The notes below the pieces were generated by a model. That model saw only the letters and a list, made by a program, of their open reading frames with translations. It was not told the DNA's origin and made no database searches. A program made the position numbers and the translations under genes. Below are positions 1 through 9,476 of a stretch of DNA of 64,000 nt, piece after piece (position 1 is the stretch's first letter; every line of letters starts with the position of its first letter). Source of the DNA: Bradyrhizobium sp. CCBAU 53351 (GTDB taxonomy: Bacteria > Pseudomonadota > Alphaproteobacteria > Rhizobiales > Xanthobacteraceae). The stretch is from assembly GCF_015291745.1 (NCBI RefSeq), contig NZ_CP030059.1, forward strand, positions 3,995,501 through 4,059,500, written 5' to 3'.

Positions 1-968
1 TCGCCGCCGGCAGCACGCGCAACAGCAGCGGCGGCAACAACGGGCTCGCCAATGCCGGCGCCGCTGCGATCTCGGCGCCGCAGGAGGTGATCCGCCGGTC
101 GCTGCTGTCCTACCAGCGCCAGCAGGAGGAGAACGCCGACCGCGCCGGCGTGAAATTCCTGACCGCGACCCAGCAATCGCCGAAGGGCATGTACGAGACC
201 TTCAAGCGCTTCACCAGCGAGAGCCTGTTCGCTGCGCGCGGCGCCGACCCCTATCTCCAGTCGCATCCGATGCCCGCCGAGCGCGTTGCCGCGCTGCAGG
301 AGTTCGCGAGCTCCAGCCCCTACTGGAACAAGAAGGACGATGCAGCGCTCCAGCTCCGCCACGACATGGTGCGCGCCAAGATCTCCGCCTTCATGGAGCG
401 GCCCGAGACGGTGTACCGCCGCTATCCCCAGACCAATGACAGCATGCCGGCGCGCTATGCCCGCGCCATCAGCACCTATCTGCACGGCGATTTGCGCAGC
501 GCGCTCACCCAGATCGACGCGCTGATCCAGGTTCAGCCGAACAACCCGTATTTCTACGAGGTGCGCGGCCAGGCCCTCTTGGAAAGCGGCAAGCCGGCCG
601 ACGCCATCCCTGCCCTGCGCAAGGCTGTCGCACTCTCGAACAATTCACCCCTCATCGAGATGTTACTTGGGCAGGCTCTGGTTGGAACCGATAATAAGGC
701 CTACACCGACGACGCCGTTCGGATTCTCCGCGCCGCGGTGGCGCGGGAGCCCGAGGCCATCCTCGGTTATAGCCAGCTCGCGATGGCCTATGGCCGGAAG
801 GGAGATTATGCCGAGGCGGATCTCGCATCGGCCCAGGCCGCTTACTTGCGCGGCGACAACAAGACCGCCCGCGAGCTCGCCACGCGCGCGAAAACCCGTT
901 TTGCCGTCGGCACGCCCGGATGGGTCAAGGCCGACGACATCGTGGCGGCCAAGCCGCCGCGCAACTGA
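1..968 (+). CDS. M48-family metalloprotease with TPR repeats, C-terminal part
   Basis: The reading frame is open from the left window edge, so the gene starts outside the window and its HExxH zinc site is not visible. What remains begins with the segment typical of BepA/YfgC-like periplasmic M48 peptidases (ENADRAGVKFL, where an acidic residue normally gives the third zinc ligand, then a stretch about large gaps and K/R-rich turns). From about base 480 the protein has tetratricopeptide-like helices (alternating A/L/Y/G positions around NNPYFYEVRGQALLESGK). Such proteins act in outer-membrane protein quality control. It is followed by a thiol oxidoreductase gene on the same strand, a partnership that fits envelope protein folding. 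The assignment of subfamily is inference. Confidence 0.8.
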   Translation, partial: AAGSTRNSSGGNNGLANAGAAAISAPQEVIRRSLLSYQRQQEENADRAGVKFLTATQQSPKGMYETFKRFTSESLFAARGADPYLQSHPMPAERVAALQEFASSSPYWNKKDDAALQLRHDMVRAKISAFMERPETVYRRYPQTNDSMPARYARAISTYLHGDLRSALTQIDALIQVQPNNPYFYEVRGQALLESGKPADAIPALRKAVALSNNSPLIEMLLGQALVGTDNKAYTDDAVRILRAAVAREPEAILGYSQLAMAYGRKGDYAEADLASAQAAYLRGDNKTARELATRAKTRFAVGTPGWVKADDIVAAKPPRN

Positions 969-1060
969 CACCACGACGCCTGACACCACGACGTCACGAC
1001 CTTAGCTTTGAGTCCGCCGGGACGTATTCCGAAACCTGCTTTGGATAAGAGGATTTGCCT

Positions 1061-1828
1061 ATGCCTTCGCTGCGCCTGCTTGCTCCCGCGTTGTTTGCGC
1101 TCGCCATGTTCGGCGCAGCCGTGCCTGCATCGGCCGACAGCTTCTCCGATACCCAGCGCACCGACATCGAGAAGATCATCAAGAACTATCTCGTCAGCCA
1201 TCCCGAGGTGCTCGAAGAGGCCATGGCCGAGCTCAGCAAGCGCCAAGCCGCGGCCGAGACGCAGAAGCACGAGGCCAGCATCGCGCAGAACGCCGACGCG
1301 ATCTTCAACTCGCCGCGCCAGGTCGTGCTCGGCAACAAGGACGGCGACGTCACCTTCGTCGAGTTCTTCGATTACAATTGCGGCTACTGCAAGCGCGCGA
1401 TGGACGACATGCTCACCATCATGAAAGGCGATTCGAAGCTGAAGGTCGTGCTGAAGGAGTTTCCGGTGCTCAGCCAGGGCTCTGTCGAAGCGGCACAGGT
1501 CGCGGTCGCCGTGCGCATGCAGGATCCCACCGGCAAGAAATATCTCGACTTCCACCAGAAACTGCTCGGTGGCCGCGGCGCCGCCGACAAGGCACGCGCG
1601 CTTCAAGCGGCCAAGGAAGCCGGCCTCGACACCGCGAGGATCGAGAAGGACATCGCGAGCCCCGAGGTGCGCGCCACCATCGAGGAGAATTTCAAGCTCG
1701 CTGAAGCGATGGGCATGAACGGCACGCCGAGCTACGTCATCGGCAAGCAGATCGTGATCGGCGCCGTCGGCGTCGAAGGCCTCAAGGAAAAGATCGGCAT
1801 CGCCCGCTGCGGCAAGGCGACTTGTTGA
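1061..1828 (+). CDS. DsbA family thiol:disulfide oxidoreductase, periplasmic
   Basis: The 255-residue protein starts with a signal peptide ending near SASA and carries the thioredoxin-fold active site CGYC at about residues 107-110, inside the family phrase FFDYNCGYCKRAM. The cis-proline loop (GTPSY) is near residue 221. An N-terminal helical stretch before the fold resembles Com1/ScsC-type DsbA proteins, some of which oligomerise through it. It should act in the periplasm on cysteine pairs of secreted proteins. ATG 1061 is preferred to the TTG six bases upstream because an AGAGGA ribosome site lies 8 bases before it. A strong terminator follows directly, so the gene probably ends a transcript. 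Confidence 0.9.
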   Translation: MPSLRLLAPALFALAMFGAAVPASADSFSDTQRTDIEKIIKNYLVSHPEVLEEAMAELSKRQAAAETQKHEASIAQNADAIFNSPRQVVLGNKDGDVTFVEFFDYNCGYCKRAMDDMLTIMKGDSKLKVVLKEFPVLSQGSVEAAQVAVAVRMQDPTGKKYLDFHQKLLGGRGAADKARALQAAKEAGLDTARIEKDIASPEVRATIEENFKLAEAMGMNGTPSYVIGKQIVIGAVGVEGLKEKIGIARCGKATC

Positions 1829-1859
1829 TCGCACGTATTGCGATAGTGAAACACGAAGG

Positions 1860-1885
1860 GGCCGGCTGGAAAGCCGGCCTTTTTT
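1860..1885 (+). terminator. Rho-independent terminator after the dsbA-like gene
   Basis: A GC-rich inverted repeat (GGCCGGCT / AGCCGGCC with a short GAA loop) is followed at once by six T residues. It lies 30 bases downstream of the stop codon. Confidence 0.85.
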
Positions 1886-2035
1886 CTTGCGCGAAGCTTG
1901 GCGTCTTCGTGCAAGTTCATTCATCTGGCGTTCAACAAACAAATGCCGCGGAACAGCCGAAGTTCCGGAACAACTGAAACCTCCTTTCGTTGTTGGCGCG
2001 GGCAATGACGCAAAGAAACACGTGAGGAGAATTCG

Positions 2036-2860
2036 ATGTTGAACCGCTTTATGATCTCAGTTGCCGCAGTCGCCCTCGTTGCGGGCGCCGGTCTGGCGAA
2101 CGCACAGGACAAGGGTCGCGATAGCGGCGCTGGTTCGCAGCAGATGCAGCACTCCCAGCCCTCCGGCGGCGCCACTGAGCGCGGCGGCTCGATGGGCCGC
2201 GACTCCGTGAGCCATGACAAGGGTACCGTTGGCCAGGCCGGCGGCGCCATGAAGCCCGGTGGAGCCGACGACAAGTCGTCCGGCGCGATGCAGAAATCCG
2301 GCGCCACGGAAAAGTCCGGCGGGATGGAAAAGTCCGGCACGATGAACAAGAACGCGGCTGACGAGAAGGCCGGCATGAAGGGCGAGCACGCCCAGGGCGC
2401 GCAGGATAAGTCTGCGCAGGACAAGTCGAAGAGCATGAGCTCGGACTCGACGACCAAGTCCGATTCCACCAAGTCCGGTGCCAAGGACATGAAGGCCGAG
2501 GACAACAAGGCCAGCGGCGCTGCCAAGAGCAACAATGCCGAGAACCGCCCGGCCTCCACCGATACCAAGTCGCAGACCACGACCGGCAACGCCCCGGCCA
2601 CCGCCGCCGCGCCGCCGCCGGAGAAGCGGACGGAAATCTCGACCGCGATCAAGTCGACCAAGATCGAGGAGACCACGAACGTCAACTTCAACATCTCGGT
2701 CGGCACCGCGGTCCCGGCGTCCGTCCACTTCCACCCGCTGCCGCCCCGGATCGTCGAGATCTACCCGCAGTGGCGTGGCTATGAAGTGATCTTCGTCCGC
2801 GGCCAGTACGTCATCGTCCGTCCGCAGACGCGCGAGATCGTGTACATCATCGAGGGCTAA
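2036..2860 (+). CDS. DUF1236 domain protein, secreted, with long low-complexity linker
   Basis: The 274-residue protein has a signal peptide ending at NAQ. A hydrophilic central region of about 150 residues follows, rich in K, S, G, D and M with repeated KSG/DKS words. A C-terminal DUF1236 domain of about 80 residues ends in the family signature (YEVIFVRGQYVIVRPQTREIVYIIE). DUF1236 proteins are abundant in Bradyrhizobium and have no known biochemical role. A good GAGGAG ribosome site precedes the start. The central region looks intrinsically disordered and resembles hydrophilin-like stress proteins, which is only a resemblance. It stands alone between two terminators. Confidence 0.85.
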   Translation: MLNRFMISVAAVALVAGAGLANAQDKGRDSGAGSQQMQHSQPSGGATERGGSMGRDSVSHDKGTVGQAGGAMKPGGADDKSSGAMQKSGATEKSGGMEKSGTMNKNAADEKAGMKGEHAQGAQDKSAQDKSKSMSSDSTTKSDSTKSGAKDMKAEDNKASGAAKSNNAENRPASTDTKSQTTTGNAPATAAAPPPEKRTEISTAIKSTKIEETTNVNFNISVGTAVPASVHFHPLPPRIVEIYPQWRGYEVIFVRGQYVIVRPQTREIVYIIEG

Positions 2861-2882
2861 GCCGCTCGCTGACCGCCAAACG

Positions 2883-2909
2883 AGCCCCTGCCGAAAGATC
2901 GGCAGGGGC
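2883..2909 (+). terminator. Rho-independent terminator after the DUF1236 gene
   Basis: The inverted repeat AGCCCCTGCC / GGCAGGGGCT, with a GAAAGATC loop, runs into TTTT about 20 bases after the stop codon. Confidence 0.85.
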
Positions 2910-3107
2910 TTTTGGCCTATGGACCCGCGCGCCTCGGCCGCCAGCCATCCTTTGGACTGGTTAACAAGCAATTTCCGTGGTTTCCACACAGGTTTTTGCG
3001 CACTGGATGAGGTACTTGAACCCCTCCGGGAGGCCTTCAAGGCTTCCCCTCACGCGCTTTGTTACCTATAACCCCCGCCACGCCGAGCACCTCTTTGCGG
3101 GATTGGA

Positions 3108-3575
3108 ATGGCCGAACCAGCAACCGACACGATCCTCGTCCTGAACGGGCCGAACCTCAACATGTTGGGGACGCGCGAGCCGGAGAAGTATGGCCACGCG
3201 ACGCTGACCGACGTCGAGACGCTGTGCCGGGAGACGGCGGCGACGTTCGGTCTCAAGGCGGATTGCCGGCAGTCCAACCGCGAGGGCGAGTTGATCGACT
3301 TCATCCACGAGGCGCATCGCCGCAAGATGAAGGGCATCATCATCAATGCCGGCGGCTATTCGCACACCTCGATCGCGCTGCACGACGCATTGCTTGCGGT
3401 TCAGATCCCGACGGTCGAAGTGCATGTGACCAACATCCACGCCCGCGAGAGCTTTCGTCACCACTCCTATACGGCACGCGCGGCCTTCGCCTCGCTCTGC
3501 GGTTTCGGCATCGAGGGCTACCGCCTCGCCATCCAGGGCCTTGCCGCCAAGCTTGCCATCAAGCCCAAAGCCTGA
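3108..3575 (+). CDS. aroQ: Type II 3-dehydroquinate dehydratase
   Basis: The 155-residue protein is the usual length for the dodecameric type II enzyme, which converts 3-dehydroquinate to 3-dehydroshikimate in the shikimate pathway. The N-terminal signature [12 protein letters not shown] contains the flexible-loop arginine. The catalytic tyrosine (EKYG) follows, as do the substrate-binding phrase [12 protein letters not shown] and the histidine motif [16 protein letters not shown]. The gene is the first of an aroQ-accB-accC run on one strand, an arrangement common in alphaproteobacteria. Confidence 0.97.
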   Translation: MAEPATDTILVLNGPNLNMLGTREPEKYGHATLTDVETLCRETAATFGLKADCRQSNREGELIDFIHEAHRRKMKGIIINAGGYSHTSIALHDALLAVQIPTVEVHVTNIHARESFRHHSYTARAAFASLCGFGIEGYRLAIQGLAAKLAIKPKA

Positions 3576-3612
3576 AGCTCCCTCATCAATCAGAACATTC
3601 GGATCAAACAAC

Positions 3613-4104
3613 ATGGCGCGCCAGCCAGACGACAAAGCAGCCGCAAAGTTTTCCAGCGAGGATTCCGCGCTCGTCCGCGAGCTCGCGCTCCTGCTCGATG
3701 AGACCAGCCTCACCGAGATCGAGATCGAACGTGCCGGCCTGCGCCTGCGCGTCGCCCGTAACATCAGCGTTGCCGCGACCATGCCTGTGCCGATGGCTGC
3801 GGCTCCCGCCGCCCTGCCGGCAGCCTCCGCCTCGCCTGCTGCCGCCGCCGGCCCCGACCTGTCCAAGCATCCTGGCGCGGTCAGCTCGCCGATGGTCGGC
3901 ACCGCCTATTGGGCGCCGGAGCCCGGCGCCAAGCCGTTCATCGAGGTCGGCAGCAAGGTCTCGGTCGGACAGACGCTGCTGATCATCGAAGCCATGAAGA
4001 CCATGAACCAGATCCCCTCGCCGCGCGCCGGCACGGTGACGCAGATCCTGGTCGAGGACGGCCAGCCGGTCGAGTACGGCGAGCCGCTCGTGATCATTGA
4101 GTGA
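3613..4104 (+). CDS. accB: Acetyl-CoA carboxylase biotin carboxyl carrier protein
   Basis: The 163-residue protein has the standard architecture: a helical N-terminal region, an Ala/Pro-rich flexible linker (about residues 55-85), and a C-terminal biotinyl domain. The biotinylated lysine lies in EAMKTMN at about residue 129. It carries carboxybiotin between AccC and the carboxyltransferase in the first step of fatty acid synthesis. ATG 3613 is chosen over an in-frame start at 3541 because the latter overlaps aroQ and adds non-homologous residues. It lies 38 bases after aroQ and upstream of accC. Confidence 0.96.
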   Translation: MARQPDDKAAAKFSSEDSALVRELALLLDETSLTEIEIERAGLRLRVARNISVAATMPVPMAAAPAALPAASASPAAAAGPDLSKHPGAVSSPMVGTAYWAPEPGAKPFIEVGSKVSVGQTLLIIEAMKTMNQIPSPRAGTVTQILVEDGQPVEYGEPLVIIE

Positions 4105-4185
4105 GGGATCGGCGAACAGCGGGGGAGCGAATAGTTACTCCTGCCTGTTCGCCATTCGCTATTTCCCGTTCGCCCCCGAGGCACC

Positions 4186-5544
4186 ATGTTCGACAAGATC
4201 CTCATAGCCAATCGCGGCGAGATCGCCCTTCGCATCCTCAGGGCCTGCAAGGAGCTCGGGATCGCGACGGTCGCCGTGCACTCCACCGCCGACGCCGATG
4301 CCATGCATGTGCGCCTGTCGGACGAGAGCGTGTGCATCGGCCCGCCCGCCTCCAAGGACAGCTATCTCAATGTCCCCGCGCTGCTCGCGGCCTGCGAGAT
4401 CACCGGCGCCGACGCCGTGCATCCCGGCTACGGCTTCCTTTCGGAGAATGCGCGCTTCGCGGAGATCCTGTCCGAGCACAATCTGCATTTCATCGGCCCC
4501 AAGGCCGAGCACATCCGCCTGATGGGCGACAAGATCGAGGCGAAGAAGACCGCCAAGCGCCTCGGCATCCCCGTGGTGCCCGGCTCCGACGGCGCGGTCG
4601 GTCCCGACGACGATGCCTTGGCGATCGCAAGGAAGATCGGCTTTCCCGTGCTGGTGAAGGCGGCGGCCGGCGGCGGCGGCCGCGGCATGAAGGTCGCGCA
4701 CAGCGAGGCCGATCTGCAGGTGGCGCTGTCGACGGCGGCCAACGAGGCCAAATCCGCTTTCGGCGATGCCTCCGTCTACCTGGAAAAATACCTCCAGAAG
4801 CCGCGCCACATCGAGATCCAGATTCTCGGCGACGGCCGCGGCGGCGCGATCCATCTCGGCGAGCGCGACTGCTCGTTGCAACGCCGCCACCAGAAGGTCT
4901 GGGAGGAAGGCCCCTCGCCCGTCCTTTCCGCCGCCGCGCGGGCCAAGATCGGCGAGACCTGTGCGAAGGCCATGCGCGAGATGAAATATCTCGGCGTCGG
5001 CACCATCGAATTCCTGTTCGAGGACGGCGAGTTCTACTTCATCGAGATGAACACCCGCATCCAGGTCGAGCATCCCGTCACCGAGAGCATCACCGACATC
5101 GACCTCGTGCTGGAGCAGATCCGCATCGCCGCCGGCGGCAACCTGCCCGCCAAGCAGGACGAGATCCAGGTCATCGGCCACGCCATCGAGTGCCGCATCA
5201 ATGCCGAGAACCCCGAGACCTTCCGCCCCTCGCCCGGCCGCATACTGCAATACCATCCGCCGGGCGGCCTCGGCGTCCGCATCGATTCCGCCGTCTACCA
5301 GGGCTACATGATCCCGCCCTATTACGATTCCCTGGTCGGCAAGCTGATCGTGCACGGCAAGACCCGCGCCGAATGCCTCATGCGGCTCCGCCGGGCGCTG
5401 GACGAGATGGTGGTGGAAGGCATCGAGACCACGCTGCCGCTGTTCCGCGCGCTGGTGCGTGAAGACGACATCATCAACGGCGACTACCACATCCACTGGC
5501 TGGAACAGTACCTGGCCGGCAAGGCGGAACCCGCCCCGCGATAA
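4186..5544 (+). CDS. accC: Acetyl-CoA carboxylase, biotin carboxylase subunit
   Basis: The 452-residue protein is full length. It shows the N-terminal preATP-grasp motif ([16 protein letters not shown]), the ATP-grasp glycine loop GGGGRGMK near residue 165, and the catalytic segment [15 protein letters not shown] with the conserved glutamates and arginine. It performs the ATP-dependent carboxylation of biotin on AccB using bicarbonate. It sits about 80 bases after accB and is presumably co-transcribed with it. Confidence 0.97.
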   Translation: MFDKILIANRGEIALRILRACKELGIATVAVHSTADADAMHVRLSDESVCIGPPASKDSYLNVPALLAACEITGADAVHPGYGFLSENARFAEILSEHNLHFIGPKAEHIRLMGDKIEAKKTAKRLGIPVVPGSDGAVGPDDDALAIARKIGFPVLVKAAAGGGGRGMKVAHSEADLQVALSTAANEAKSAFGDASVYLEKYLQKPRHIEIQILGDGRGGAIHLGERDCSLQRRHQKVWEEGPSPVLSAAARAKIGETCAKAMREMKYLGVGTIEFLFEDGEFYFIEMNTRIQVEHPVTESITDIDLVLEQIRIAAGGNLPAKQDEIQVIGHAIECRINAENPETFRPSPGRILQYHPPGGLGVRIDSAVYQGYMIPPYYDSLVGKLIVHGKTRAECLMRLRRALDEMVVEGIETTLPLFRALVREDDIINGDYHIHWLEQYLAGKAEPAPR

Positions 5545-5651
5545 TATTCGTCGCCCAAGGGAACCCTTTGGCCTCAATCGCGTTCTGGACGGTTGGGGCT
5601 AGTTCCAAGGGGGCGTTTTGAAATCCACTGCACGTAAACAGGTGAACCGTC

Positions 5652-7178
5652 GTGACGGCTGAAGCCCAACGACGGCGGGCATTCTGGCAGATCCTGCTGA
5701 TCGCGGCGGGTCTCGTGGTGCTGACTGTGATCAGCGCCGGCTCGGTCTACCTCGTCAACAAGGCGCGGGAAGACAGCAAATGGGTGGTCCATACCATCGA
5801 GGCGGAGAGCCAGATCAACGCCCTGTTGCTGGAGATCCGCCGTGCGGAGAGCAGCGCCCGCGGCTTTCTCCTGACGCAAGGACCGGATTTCCAGTCGGAC
5901 CACGAGAAAGCCGTGGCCGCGATCATTCCGGCGCTCGACAAGCTCACGCGCCAGATCGGCGACAATCCCGCGCAACGCGACAGCATCGAGAAACTGAGCG
6001 CGGCGATCGAGACCCGGCTCGACCAGTTCTCGCGCGAGATGAAGTTCGTCAGGGAGGGCCAACCCGACCGCGCCATTGCGCTGATCCGCGAGGCCGCGGC
6101 GGCCAATACCACGACCACGATCAGCAACCAGGCCAACGCGATGATCCGCGAGGAGGAACGGCTGTTCCGGCTCCGGACGGAAAACTCCGACCACAGTCAG
6201 ACCCTCGCTGCCTCGATGACCGGCATCGGCTCCGGCCTCGTGGTGCTGCTGGCCATGATCTCGACCTGGCTGGTGCGGCGCTCGGCGCGGGCCCGCGACG
6301 AGGCTGAAGCGCGCCTGCGCGATTCCAACGTCAATCTGGAATCCGTCGTCGACGAACGCACGGCGGATCTGCGCGAGGCCAACGACGAGATCCAGCGCTT
6401 CGCCTATATCGTCAGCCACGATCTGCGCTCGCCGCTCGTCAACATCATGGGCTTCACGAGCGAGCTCGAAGAGCTCGGCGGCGATATCTTCCGCCGCATC
6501 GGCAGCCTCGCCCAGGTTTCTGCGAACGGGGCGCCGCTGGCACCCGCAGCGCCCGGCGAAATCGCGCTGGAAGGCGCCGACAGGCAGCTCTCGGAGGATT
6601 TTTCCGAAGCTCTCGGCTTCATCAAATCGTCGATCGCCAAGATGGACCGGCTGATCTCGGCGATCCTCAACCTCACCCGCGAGGGCCGGCGCGAATTCCA
6701 GCCGGTGAAGATCGACACAGGCGAGCTGATCGAGGCCATCGTATCGACGCTGGCGCACCAGGCGGCCGAGGCGCAGGCCGAGATCCATCTCGAGCCGCTG
6801 CCTGACATCGTGAGCGACCGGCTCGCGCTCGAGCAGATCTTCTCCAACCTGATCGACAACGCGATCAAATATCTGAAGCGCGGGGTACCCGGAGACATCA
6901 GAATCCGCGGGCGAACCAAGCTCGGTTACGCTATCTTCGAGATCAGCGACAACGGCCGGGGGATCGATCCGAAAGATCACCAGCGGATATTCGACCTGTT
7001 CCGCCGCGCGGGAACCCAGGACAAGCCCGGCCAGGGCATTGGTCTTGCGCATGTGCGTGCACTTGTGCGTCGCCTCGGCGGCACCATGTCGGTATCATCG
7101 GAACTGAACGCGGGCAGCACCTTCACGATCACGCTGCCGATCGCCTGGAACGTGAACAACCGGAACAGAGATCGATGA
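5652..7178 (+). CDS. Membrane sensor histidine kinase with CHASE3 domain
   Basis: The 508-residue protein has two transmembrane helices (about residues 13-35 and 190-212) bracketing a periplasmic CHASE3 domain (RRAESSARGFLLT is characteristic). A HisKA domain follows with the phospho-accepting histidine in YIVSHDLRSPL at about residue 257, then a HATPase domain (N box NLIDNAIKY, G1 DNGRGID, G2 GQGIGLAHV). The start is GTG. The gene overlaps the next, a single-domain response regulator, by four bases. With the third gene this makes a signalling operon of a kind linked in other bacteria to phytochrome-type or stress phosphorelays; the input here is unknown. Confidence 0.9.
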   Translation: MTAEAQRRRAFWQILLIAAGLVVLTVISAGSVYLVNKAREDSKWVVHTIEAESQINALLLEIRRAESSARGFLLTQGPDFQSDHEKAVAAIIPALDKLTRQIGDNPAQRDSIEKLSAAIETRLDQFSREMKFVREGQPDRAIALIREAAAANTTTTISNQANAMIREEERLFRLRTENSDHSQTLAASMTGIGSGLVVLLAMISTWLVRRSARARDEAEARLRDSNVNLESVVDERTADLREANDEIQRFAYIVSHDLRSPLVNIMGFTSELEELGGDIFRRIGSLAQVSANGAPLAPAAPGEIALEGADRQLSEDFSEALGFIKSSIAKMDRLISAILNLTREGRREFQPVKIDTGELIEAIVSTLAHQAAEAQAEIHLEPLPDIVSDRLALEQIFSNLIDNAIKYLKRGVPGDIRIRGRTKLGYAIFEISDNGRGIDPKDHQRIFDLFRRAGTQDKPGQGIGLAHVRALVRRLGGTMSVSSELNAGSTFTITLPIAWNVNNRNRDR

Positions 7179-7615
7179 CCCAGCCTGTCACCATCATCAT
7201 GATCGAGGACGACGAGGGCCACGCCCGCCTGATCGAGCGCAACATCCGCCGCTCGGGGGTCAACAACGAGATCGTCTCCTTCCAGAACGGCACGGATGCG
7301 ATGCTGCATCTGTTCGGCGCCGACGGCAGCGGCCTCGTGCAGAAGGGCAATGCGCTTCTGATCCTGCTCGACCTCAACCTGCCCGACATGACCGGGATCG
7401 ACATCCTCCGGCAGATCAAGGAAAACAAATATCTGAAGGCTTCGCCCGTGGTGGTTCTGACCACCACCGACGATTCCCAGGAAATCAAGCGTTGCTACGA
7501 GCTCGGCTGCAACGTCTACATCACCAAGCCCGTCAACTACGAGAATTTCGCCAATGCCATCCGGCAGCTCGGCCTGTTCTTCTCGGTCATCCAGGTCCCG
7601 CCCGCCGCCCCATGA
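7175..7615 (+). CDS. Single-domain response regulator, Rcp1-like
   Basis: The 146-residue protein is a CheY-fold receiver with an acidic pocket (IEDDEGH), the phospho-accepting aspartate in LLDLNLPDMTG near residue 66, and the conserved lysine in YITKPVNY. The longer alpha4 insertion and overall length resemble Rcp1, the receiver paired with cyanobacterial phytochrome kinases. It has no output domain, so it probably relays phosphate. Its start and stop codons overlap the flanking kinase genes by four bases each (ATGA), which implies translational coupling. Confidence 0.9.
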   Translation: MTQPVTIIMIEDDEGHARLIERNIRRSGVNNEIVSFQNGTDAMLHLFGADGSGLVQKGNALLILLDLNLPDMTGIDILRQIKENKYLKASPVVVLTTTDDSQEIKRCYELGCNVYITKPVNYENFANAIRQLGLFFSVIQVPPAAP

Positions 7616-8727
7616 ACCAGCGCACGCCGACACTGCTCTACATCGATGACGACGGCGCGCTGGCGCGCCTGGTCGAACGCGGCCTGACGCGGCGCGGCTA
7701 CAGGGTCGTCCATGCCGCGAGCGGCGAGGAAGGCCTGGAGCGCATCCGCCGCGCGAGCGCCCAAGGTAATGTCGATGCCGGCATCGACGTGGTCGCGCTC
7801 GACCAGTACATGCCCGGCCTCGACGGGCTGGAGACGCTCGAGCAGATCATGGCGATCCCGGACGCGCCGCCGGTCGTGTTCGTCACGGCTTCGCAGGATT
7901 CCAGCATCGCCGTCACCGCGCTGAAGGCCGGCGCGGCCGATTATCTCGTCAAGGACGTCACCGGCGATTTCATCCCCCTGCTCCACGTCGCAGCCGAGGG
8001 CGCGCTGCGCCAGGCCGAATTGCAGAAGGCGCGCGAGGAGGCCGAGGCCGAGATTCATGCCTCGCGCGACCGCTACGCGGCCCTTGCCGCCGAACGCGAG
8101 ATGCTGCTGCGCGAGGTCAATCATCGCGTCGGCAACTCGCTCCAGATCATCGCCTCGCTGCTGCACCTTCAGGCAAGCTCCGCCGCGCAGGACGAGGTCA
8201 AGGCGGCGCTGACCAATGCGATGGGCCGCGTCGCCGCGGTCGCGCAAGTGCACCGCCGCCTCTACACCTCGCAGGACCTGAAGAGCGTGGTCCTGAACCA
8301 GTATCTGGATTCCCTGCTCGAGGATCTGCGCCGTTCGGCCGAAGGCAACCGGATGTCGCGCCTGACGCTGAAGGCCGAGCCGATCGAGATCGATCCGGAT
8401 CGCGCGGTTGCCGTCGGCATCATCGTCAACGAGCTGGTGATGAACGCCGTGAAATACGCCTATCCCGACGGCGCCGGCCCGATCCATGTCGAGCTGAACG
8501 CGAAAGGAGACGATCTCCTGCTGTCGATCACCGACAACGGCGTCGGCGACGCCGTCAAGGCCGATCCACGCTCCACCGGCATGGGCCAGCGCATCGTCGC
8601 GGCGATGGCCGCCAAGCTCGACGCCACGGTCGAGCGCGATCCCAGCCATTCCGGAACCCGGATCGTGCTGAAGTTCGGTCGCCTGCCCGCAGTTCCCGGC
8701 AAGACCAGCACCGCCGCCGCAAGCTGA
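7612..8727 (+). CDS. Receiver-histidine kinase fusion (REC-HisKA_2-HATPase)
   Basis: The 371-residue soluble protein begins with a receiver domain (IDDDGA, aspartate in VALDQYMPG, lysine in YLVKDV). A coiled linker follows, then a HisKA_2-type dimerisation domain with the histidine in [18 protein letters not shown], and a HATPase domain ([26 protein letters not shown]). The order, receiver first, suggests that phosphorylation by the upstream kinase controls this second kinase. The ATG overlaps the previous stop; an upstream in-frame extension into that gene is not needed. Confidence 0.9.
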   Translation: MNQRTPTLLYIDDDGALARLVERGLTRRGYRVVHAASGEEGLERIRRASAQGNVDAGIDVVALDQYMPGLDGLETLEQIMAIPDAPPVVFVTASQDSSIAVTALKAGAADYLVKDVTGDFIPLLHVAAEGALRQAELQKAREEAEAEIHASRDRYAALAAEREMLLREVNHRVGNSLQIIASLLHLQASSAAQDEVKAALTNAMGRVAAVAQVHRRLYTSQDLKSVVLNQYLDSLLEDLRRSAEGNRMSRLTLKAEPIEIDPDRAVAVGIIVNELVMNAVKYAYPDGAGPIHVELNAKGDDLLLSITDNGVGDAVKADPRSTGMGQRIVAAMAAKLDATVERDPSHSGTRIVLKFGRLPAVPGKTSTAAAS

Positions 8728-8788
8728 GCTCGCGCCCTGCTGTGCACCCCATCGCAACGGCATCGCGATCCTGCTATGGTCGCGAACC

Positions 8789-9469
8789 ATGACTTCGCGC
8801 GACTCCGCTCCGTCTGAAATCACCCCGGCCGTGCTGCTGCGCGCCTATGCCTGCGGCATCTTCCCGATGGCGGAAAGCGCCGACGATCCGACACTGTTCT
8901 GGGTCGAGCCGGAATTGCGCGGCGTCATCCCCCTCGACGGATTTCGCGTCGCCTCGCGGCTCGCGCGCACCGTGCGCTCGGACGTCTTTCGCGTCACCGT
9001 CAACACCGCGTTCAAGGCGACGATCGCGGGCTGCGCCGCGCCGCAGGAAGGGCGCGAGGACACCTGGATCAACAAGCGCATCCGCGACCTCTATGGCGGC
9101 CTGTATCAGCTCGGCCATTGCCACAGCGTCGAGGCCTGGCAGGGTGAGGATCTCGTCGGCGGCCTGTATGGCGTCAGCCTGGGCCGCGCCTTCTTCGGCG
9201 AGAGCATGTTTCACACCGCGCGCGATGCCTCGAAGGTCGCACTGGTGCATCTGGTCGCGCGGCTGATCCATGGTGGGTTCGAGCTGCTCGACACGCAATA
9301 TGTCACGGAGCATTTGAAAAGCTTCGGCGCGGTCGAGATCTCGCGGCGGCGCTATACCGCCCTGCTCGACAAGGCGCTGGCCGGCGAGCCCGGCGATTTC
9401 CTCAGGCTCTCACCCGGCGACGCGATCCCGGGCGCGCGCGCGCTCGAGATCATCGCTTCTCGACAATAA
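8789..9469 (+). CDS. aat: Leucyl/phenylalanyl-tRNA--protein transferase
   Basis: The 226-residue cytosolic enzyme attaches Leu or Phe to N-terminal Lys/Arg of proteins, creating N-degrons read by ClpS/ClpAP. The family signatures are present: [10 protein letters not shown] near the N-terminus, [24 protein letters not shown], and the block [30 protein letters not shown]. Length and motifs are complete. In many alphaproteobacteria aat neighbours accC on one side and the DUF2155 gene on the other; here signalling genes lie between accC and aat. Confidence 0.96.
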   Translation: MTSRDSAPSEITPAVLLRAYACGIFPMAESADDPTLFWVEPELRGVIPLDGFRVASRLARTVRSDVFRVTVNTAFKATIAGCAAPQEGREDTWINKRIRDLYGGLYQLGHCHSVEAWQGEDLVGGLYGVSLGRAFFGESMFHTARDASKVALVHLVARLIHGGFELLDTQYVTEHLKSFGAVEISRRRYTALLDKALAGEPGDFLRLSPGDAIPGARALEIIASRQ

Positions 9470-9476
9470 TCCAGAC

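Noticed and set aside
4159..5577. Open frame antisense to accC
   Set aside because: It has low-complexity composition and lies wholly under a certain gene.
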